Origin: Streptococcus hyointestinalis
Lineage (GTDB): Bacteria; Bacillota; Bacilli; Lactobacillales; Streptococcaceae
Reading direction: 5' to 3'
Assembly (NCBI RefSeq): GCF_011039275.1
Contig: NZ_JAAKGB010000001.1
Location: 806,001-870,000, forward strand
DNA length: 64,000 nt
In this document: piece after piece, positions 58,741-64,000 of the stretch
Layout: every line of letters begins with the position of its first letter
How positions within the stretch are numbered: the first letter of the stretch is position 1
Notes under the pieces: generated by a model
What the model was told of the DNA's origin: nothing
Database searches by the model: none
Seen by the model: only the letters and a program-made list of their open reading frames with translations
Position numbers and translations under genes: made by a program

Positions 58741-61700
58741 TCAATCTCTGAATCAGTTTCTGAATCAATCAGTGAGTCAGTTTCTGAATCAATCAGTGAG
58801 TCAGTCAGCGAATCAGTTTCTGAATCAGTTTCTGAATCAATCAGTGAGTCAGTCAGCGAATCAGTTTCTGAATCAGTTTCTGAATCAATCAGTGAGTCAG
58901 TCTCTGAATCAGTTTCTGAATCAATCAGTGAGTCAGTCAGCGAATCAGTTTCTGAATCAGTTTCTGAATCAATCAGTGAGTCAGTCTCTGAATCAGTTTC
59001 TGAATCAGTAAGTGAATCAATCAGCGAATCAGTTTCTGAATCAATCTCTGAGTCAGTCAGCGAGTCAGTTTCTGAATCAATCAGTGAGTCAGTCTCTGAA
59101 TCAGTTTCTGAATCAATCAGCGAATCAGTTTCTGAATCAATCAGTGAGTCAGTCAGCGAATCAGTTTCTGAATCAATCTCTGAGTCAATCTCTGAATCAG
59201 TCAGCGAGTCAGTTTCTGAATCAATCAGTGAGTCAGTCTCTGAATCAATCAGTGAGTCAGTCAGCGAATCAGTTTCTGAATCAATCTCTGAGTCAGTAAG
59301 TGAATCAATCAGCGAATCAGTTTCTGAATCAATCAGTGAGTCAGTCTCTGAATCAATCTCTGAATCAGTAAGTGAATCAATCAGCGAATCAGTCTCTGAA
59401 TCAGTAAGTGAATCAATCAGCGAATCAGTTTCTGAATCAATCAGTGAGTCAGTCAGCGAATCAGTTTCTGAATCAATCTCTGAGTCAATCTCTGAATCAG
59501 TCAGCGAGTCAGTTTCTGAATCAATCAGTGAGTCAGTCTCTGAATCAGTTTCTGAATCAGTAAGTGAATCAATCTCTGAATCAGTTTCTGAATCAATCTC
59601 TGAGTCAGTCAGCGAATCAGTTTCTGAATCAATCAGTGAGTCAGTCAGCGAATCAGTTTCTGAATCAATCTCTGAGTCAATCTCTGAATCAGTCAGCGAG
59701 TCAGTTTCTGAATCAATCAGTGAGTCAGTCTCTGAATCAGTTTCTGAATCAATCAGCGAATCAGTTTCTGAATCAATCAGTGAGTCAGTCTCTGAATCAA
59801 TCTCTGAATCAGTAAGTGAATCAATCAGCGAATCAGTCTCTGAATCAGTAAGTGAATCAATCTCTGAATCAGTCAGCGAGTCAGTTTCTGAATCAATCTC
59901 TGAGTCAGTCAGCGAATCAGTTTCTGAATCAGTCAGCGAGTCAGTCTCTGAATCAATAAGTGAATCAATCTCTGAATCAGTAAGTGAATCAATCAGCGAA
60001 TCAGTTTCTGAATCAATCAGTGAGTCAGTTTCTGAATCAGTCAGCGAATCAGTTTCTGAATCAATCTCTGAATCAGTTTCTGAATCAATCAGTGAGTCAG
60101 TCAGCGAATCAGTTTCTGAATCAGTTTCTGAATCAATCAGTGAGTCAGTTTCTGAATCAGTTTCTGAATCAATCAGCGAATCAGTCTCTGAATCAGTAAG
60201 TGAATCAATCTCTGAGTCAGTCAGCGAGTCAGTCTCTGAATCAGTAAGTGAATCAATCTCTGAATCAGTAAGTGAATCAATCAGCGAATCAGTTTCTGAA
60301 TCAATCAGCGAATCAGTCTCTGAATCAGTTTCTGAATCAGTAAGTGAATCAATCAGTGAGTCAGTTTCTGAATCAGTTTCTGAATCAATCAGCGAATCAG
60401 TCTCTGAATCAGTAAGTGAATCAATCTCTGAATCAATCTCTGAATCAGTAAGTGAATCAATCTCTGAATCAGTAAGTGAATCAATCAGCGAATCAGTTTC
60501 TGAATCAATCAGTGAGTCAGTCAGCGAATCAGTTTCTGAATCAGTAAGTGAATCAATCTCTGAATCAGTTTCTGAATCAGTAAGTGAATCAATCTCTGAG
60601 TCAATCTCTGAATCAGTCAGCGAATCAGTTTCTGAATCAATCAGTGAGTCAGTCTCTGAATCAATCTCTGAATCAGTTTCTGAATCAATCAGTGAGTCAG
60701 TTTCTGAATCAATCTCTGAGTCAATCAGCGAATCAGTCTCTGAATCAATCTCTGAATCAGTCAGCGAGTCAGTTTCTGAATCAATCAGTGAGTCAGTCAG
60801 CGAATCAGTTTCTGAATCAATCAGTGAGTCAGTCTCTGAATCAGTTTCTGAATCAGTAAGTGAATCAATCAGCGAATCAGTCTCTGAATCAGTTTCTGAA
60901 TCAATCAGTGAGTCAGTCTCTGAATCAGTTTCTGAATCAGTAAGTGAATCAATCAGCGAATCAGTCTCTGAATCAGTTTCTGAATCAATCAGTGAGTCAG
61001 TCAGCGAATCAGTTTCTGAATCAGTCAGCGAATCAGTTTCTGAATCAGTAAGTGAATCAATCAGTGAGTCAGTTTCTGAATCAGTTTCTGAATCAATCAG
61101 CGAATCAGTCTCTGAATCAGTAAGTGAATCAATCTCTGAATCAATCTCTGAATCAGTAAGTGAATCAATCTCTGAATCAGTAAGTGAATCAATCAGCGAA
61201 TCAGTTTCTGAATCAATCAGTGAGTCAGTCAGCGAATCAGTTTCTGAATCAGTAAGTGAATCAATCTCTGAATCAGTTTCTGAATCAGTAAGTGAATCAA
61301 TCTCTGAGTCAATCTCTGAATCAGTCAGCGAATCAGTTTCTGAATCAATCAGTGAGTCAGTCTCTGAATCAATCTCTGAATCAGTTTCTGAATCAATCAG
61401 TGAGTCAGTTTCTGAATCAATCTCTGAGTCAATCAGCGAATCAGTCTCTGAATCAATCTCTGAATCAGTCAGCGAGTCAGTTTCTGAATCAATCAGTGAG
61501 TCAGTCAGCGAATCAGTTTCTGAATCAATCAGTGAGTCAGTCTCTGAATCAGTTTCTGAATCAGTAAGTGAATCAATCAGCGAATCAGTCTCTGAATCAG
61601 TTTCTGAATCAATCAGTGAGTCAGTCAGCGAATCAGTTTCTGAATCAGTCAGCGAATCAGTTTCTGAATCAGTAAGTGAATCAATCTCTGAATCAGTTTC

Positions 61701-64000
61701 TGAATCAGTCTCTGAATCAGTCAGCGAATCAGTTTCTGAATCAATCAGTGAGTCAGTCTCTGAATCAGTTTCTGAATCAGTAAGTGAATCAATCAGCGAA
61801 TCAGTTTCTGAATCAATCAGTGAGTCAGTCAGCGAATCAGTTTCTGAATCAATCTCTGAATCAGTAAGTGAATCAATCAGCGAATCAGTTTCTGAATCAA
61901 TCAGTGAGTCAGTCTCTGAATCAATCTCTGAATCAGTAAGTGAATCAATCAGCGAATCAGTCTCTGAATCAGTAAGTGAATCAATCTCTGAATCAGTCAG
62001 CGAGTCAGTTTCTGAATCAATCTCTGAGTCAGTCAGCGAATCAGTTTCTGAATCAGTCAGCGAGTCAGTCTCTGAATCAGTAAGTGAATCAATCAGCGAA
62101 TCAGTTTCTGAATCAATCAGCGAATCAGTTTCTGAATCAATCAGTGAGTCAGTCTCTGAATCAGTTTCTGAATCAGTAAGTGAATCAATCAGCGAATCAG
62201 TCTCTGAATCAGTCTCTGAATCAGTAAGTGAATCAATCAGCGAATCAGTTTCTGAATCAATCAGTGAGTCAGTCTCTGAATCAGTAAGTGAATCAATCAG
62301 CGAATCAGTTTCTGAATCAATCAGTGAGTCAGTCAGCGAATCAGTTTCTGAATCAATCTCTGAGTCAATCTCTGAATCAGTCAGCGAGTCAGTTTCTGAA
62401 TCAATCAGTGAGTCAGTCAGCGAATCAGTTTCTGAATCAGTCAGCGAATCAGTTTCTGAATCAGTAAGTGAATCAATCTCTGAATCAGTTTCTGAATCAG
62501 TCTCTGAATCAGTCAGCGAATCAGTTTCTGAATCAATCAGTGAGTCAGTCAGCGAATCAGTTTCTGAATCAATCAGCGAATCAGTCTCTGAATCAGTAAG
62601 TGAATCAATCTCTGAATCAATCTCTGAATCAGTAAGTGAATCAATCAGCGAATCAGTTTCTGAATCAATCAGTGAGTCAGTCAGCGAATCAGTTTCTGAA
62701 TCAGTAAGTGAATCAATCTCTGAATCAGTTTCTGAATCAGTAAGTGAATCAATCTCTGAGTCAATCTCTGAATCAGTCAGCGAATCAGTTTCTGAATCAA
62801 TCAGTGAGTCAGTCTCTGAATCAATCTCTGAATCAGTTTCTGAATCAATCAGTGAGTCAGTTTCTGAATCAATCTCTGAGTCAGTCAGCGAATCAGTCTC
62901 TGAATCAATCTCTGAATCAGTCAGCGAGTCAGTTTCTGAATCAATCAGTGATCAGTTTCTGAATCAGTTTCTGAATCAATCAGCGAATCAGTCTCTGAAT
63001 CAGTAAGTGAATCAATCTCTGAATCAATCTCTGAATCAGTAATGAATCATCTCTGAATCAGTAAGTGAATCAATCAGCGAATCAGTTTCTGAATCATAGG
63101 AATCAATCAGTGATCGTCAGTCTTCTGAATCAATCTCTGAATCAGTAAGTGAATCAATCAGCGAATCAGTCTCTGAATCAATCAGTAAGTCGAATCAATC
63201 AATCTCTGAATCAGTCAGCGAGTCAGTTTCTGAATCAATCTCTGAGTCAGTCAGCGAATCAGTTTCTGAATCATCAGGAGTCAGTCTCTGAATCAGTCAA
63301 TCAGTTGAATCAATCAGCGATCAGTCTCTGAATCAGTAATGAATCAATCAGCGAATCAGTTTCTGAATCAATCAGCGAATCAGTTCTGAATCAGTTTCTG
63401 AATCAATCAGTGAGTCAGTCAGCGATCAGTTCTGAATCAATCAGGATCAGTTCTGAATCAGTAAGTGAATCAATCAGCGAATCAGTTTCTGAATCAATCA
63501 GCGAATCAGTTTCTGAATCAGTTTGAATCAATCTCTGAGTCAATCTCTGAATCAGTAAGTGAATCAATCTCTGAATCAGTCAGCGAATCAGTTTCTGAAT
63601 CAATCAGTGAGTCAGTCAGCGAATCAGTTTCTGAATCAGTAAGTGAATCAATCTCTGAATCAGTTTCTGAATCAGTAAGTGAATCAATCTCTGAGTCAAT
63701 CTCTGAATCAGTCAGCGAATCAGTTTCTGAATCAATCAGTGAGTCAGTTTCTGAATCAATCTCTGAGTCAATCAGCGAATCAGTCTCTGAATCAATCTCT
63801 GAATCAGTCAGCGAGTCAGTTTCTGAATCAATCAGTGAGTCAGTCAGCGAATCAGTTTCTGAATCAATCAGTGAGTCAGTCTCTGAATCAGTTTCTGAAT
63901 CAGTAAGTGAATCAATCAGCGAATCAGTCTCTGAATCAGTTTCTGAATCAATCAGTGAGTCAGTCTCTGAATCAGTTTCTGAATCAGTAAGTGAATCAAT
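58741..64000 (+). repeat. Ser-(Ile/Val)-Ser-Glu 12-base repeat array
   Basis: Several hundred 12-base units of the form TCA-(ATC/GTT/GTC/GTA)-(TCT/AGT/AGC)-(GAA/GAG), about 350 before the frame breaks near 62951 and continuing to the window edge. Higher-order duplications are visible, for example the stretch starting 60584 recurs at 61292, 62744 and, with a gap, 63679. It encodes the glycosylated stalk of the adhesin. Confidence 0.95.
62945..63540 (+). repeat. Indel-rich segment of the repeat array
   Basis: Inside the otherwise uniform 12-base repeats, this stretch has many single-base losses and gains: GTGATCAG for GTGAGTCAG, GTAATGAATCATCTC for GTAAGTGAATCAATCTC, CATAGGAATC, CAGTCTTCTG. 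All reading frames are broken. Before and after it the repeats are clean, although the downstream register differs from the upstream one. Confidence 0.85.

Larger units (their letters stand above)
55960..64000 (+). pseudogene. Serine-rich repeat adhesin (SRRP), interrupted, runs off the window
   Basis: Glycosylated surface adhesin, substrate of the aSec system upstream. Starting MGSKKKKIFG, it has the KxYKxGKxW-type signal (KMHKSGKHWVRTVMS), a hydrophobic core ending near TGTAMA, a short first Ser-rich region (about 56395-56590), a ~440-codon non-repeat binding region (helical first, then beta-rich), and the second Ser-rich region from 57991 on. Stops in the same frame: TAA 55990-55992, TAA 56923-56925, TGA 57460-57462, TAA 57958-57960. 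A one-base loss near 62951 breaks the repeat frame. The cell-wall anchor lies beyond the window. Confidence 0.9.

Noticed and set aside
57983..58768. Long antisense reading frame of [14 protein letters not shown] repeats
   Set aside because: It is the mirror of the 30-base array; the repeat unit simply lacks stops on the other strand. No ribosome binding site, and the hydrophobic repeat is a by-product of the codon pattern.
58736..63906. Several plus-strand frames rich in Asn-Gln-Ser-Leu inside the Ser-rich array
   Set aside because: They are the shifted frame of the 12-base repeats. Start codons arise at GTA-AGT-GAA-type words; no gene signals are present.

Overview
The window is chromosomal DNA of a Streptococcus. 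The evidence is a complete accessory Sec (aSec) locus for a serine-rich repeat adhesin (secY2, asp1-3, secA2, gtfA, gtfB, asp4, extra glycosyltransferases), a cpsY-type LysR regulator, a TrpXYZ-like ABC transporter, two PyrR attenuators on a split pyr operon, and streptococcal-type IS elements. I do not assign a species.

Layout. 0-26.7 kb is core metabolism: acetoin genes (alsS, budA), fbpA/rqcH, a tryptophan-type ABC transporter behind a leader-peptide attenuator, RNase J2, an esterase, a small metalloprotease, nucleoside catabolism (rpiA, deoB, punA, deoD), two ClC channels, cpsY, pyrimidine synthesis (pyrK, pyrD, pyrF, pyrE, pyrC) and ung. 27.6-29.0 kb is an ISLre2-type transposase. 29.1-37.4 kb is a minus-strand, more AT-rich remnant of an integrative conjugative or mobilizable element: a TrbL/VirB6-like membrane protein, a lipoprotein, ribbon-helix-helix proteins, a primase and a candidate transfer or replication origin. 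I see no relaxase or integrase. 37.6-52.5 kb is the adhesin glycosylation and export operon. 52.5-55.7 kb holds two IS copies that separate the operon from its substrate. 55.96 kb to the right edge is the serine-rich repeat protein (SRRP), with a 25-copy 10-residue array and then several kb of Ser-(Ile/Val)-Ser-Glu repeats.

The dominant oddity is that most genes are cut by in-frame stop codons without frameshifts. I count 42 internal stops (22 TAG, 17 TAA, 3 TGA) in 25 reading frames, 31 of them in the first 26.7 kb. Genes left open also carry radical changes at residues I know to be nearly invariant (RpiA, PunA, SecA2), and the stop-interrupted PyrK has lost three of four Fe-S cysteines. The residues expected at the stops differ (Glu, Leu, Tyr, Gln, Lys), so one reassigned stop codon cannot explain them. 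A consensus-sequence artefact dominated by substitutions, or real hypermutation or decay, is more likely. A burst of indels at 62.95-63.54 kb inside the repeats also looks like poor consensus. Interrupted genes are listed over their full span as pseudogenes in sequence, which does not imply that they are biologically dead.

How the genes work together: Gtf3, the GT-D/GT2 fusion and the two GT2 enzymes would extend the GlcNAc primer placed by GtfA/GtfB on the SRRP serines. Asp1-4 with SecA2/SecY2 would then export the glycoprotein. In the metabolic half, two PyrR-controlled units make UMP, and rpiA-deoB-punA-deoD recycle nucleosides.
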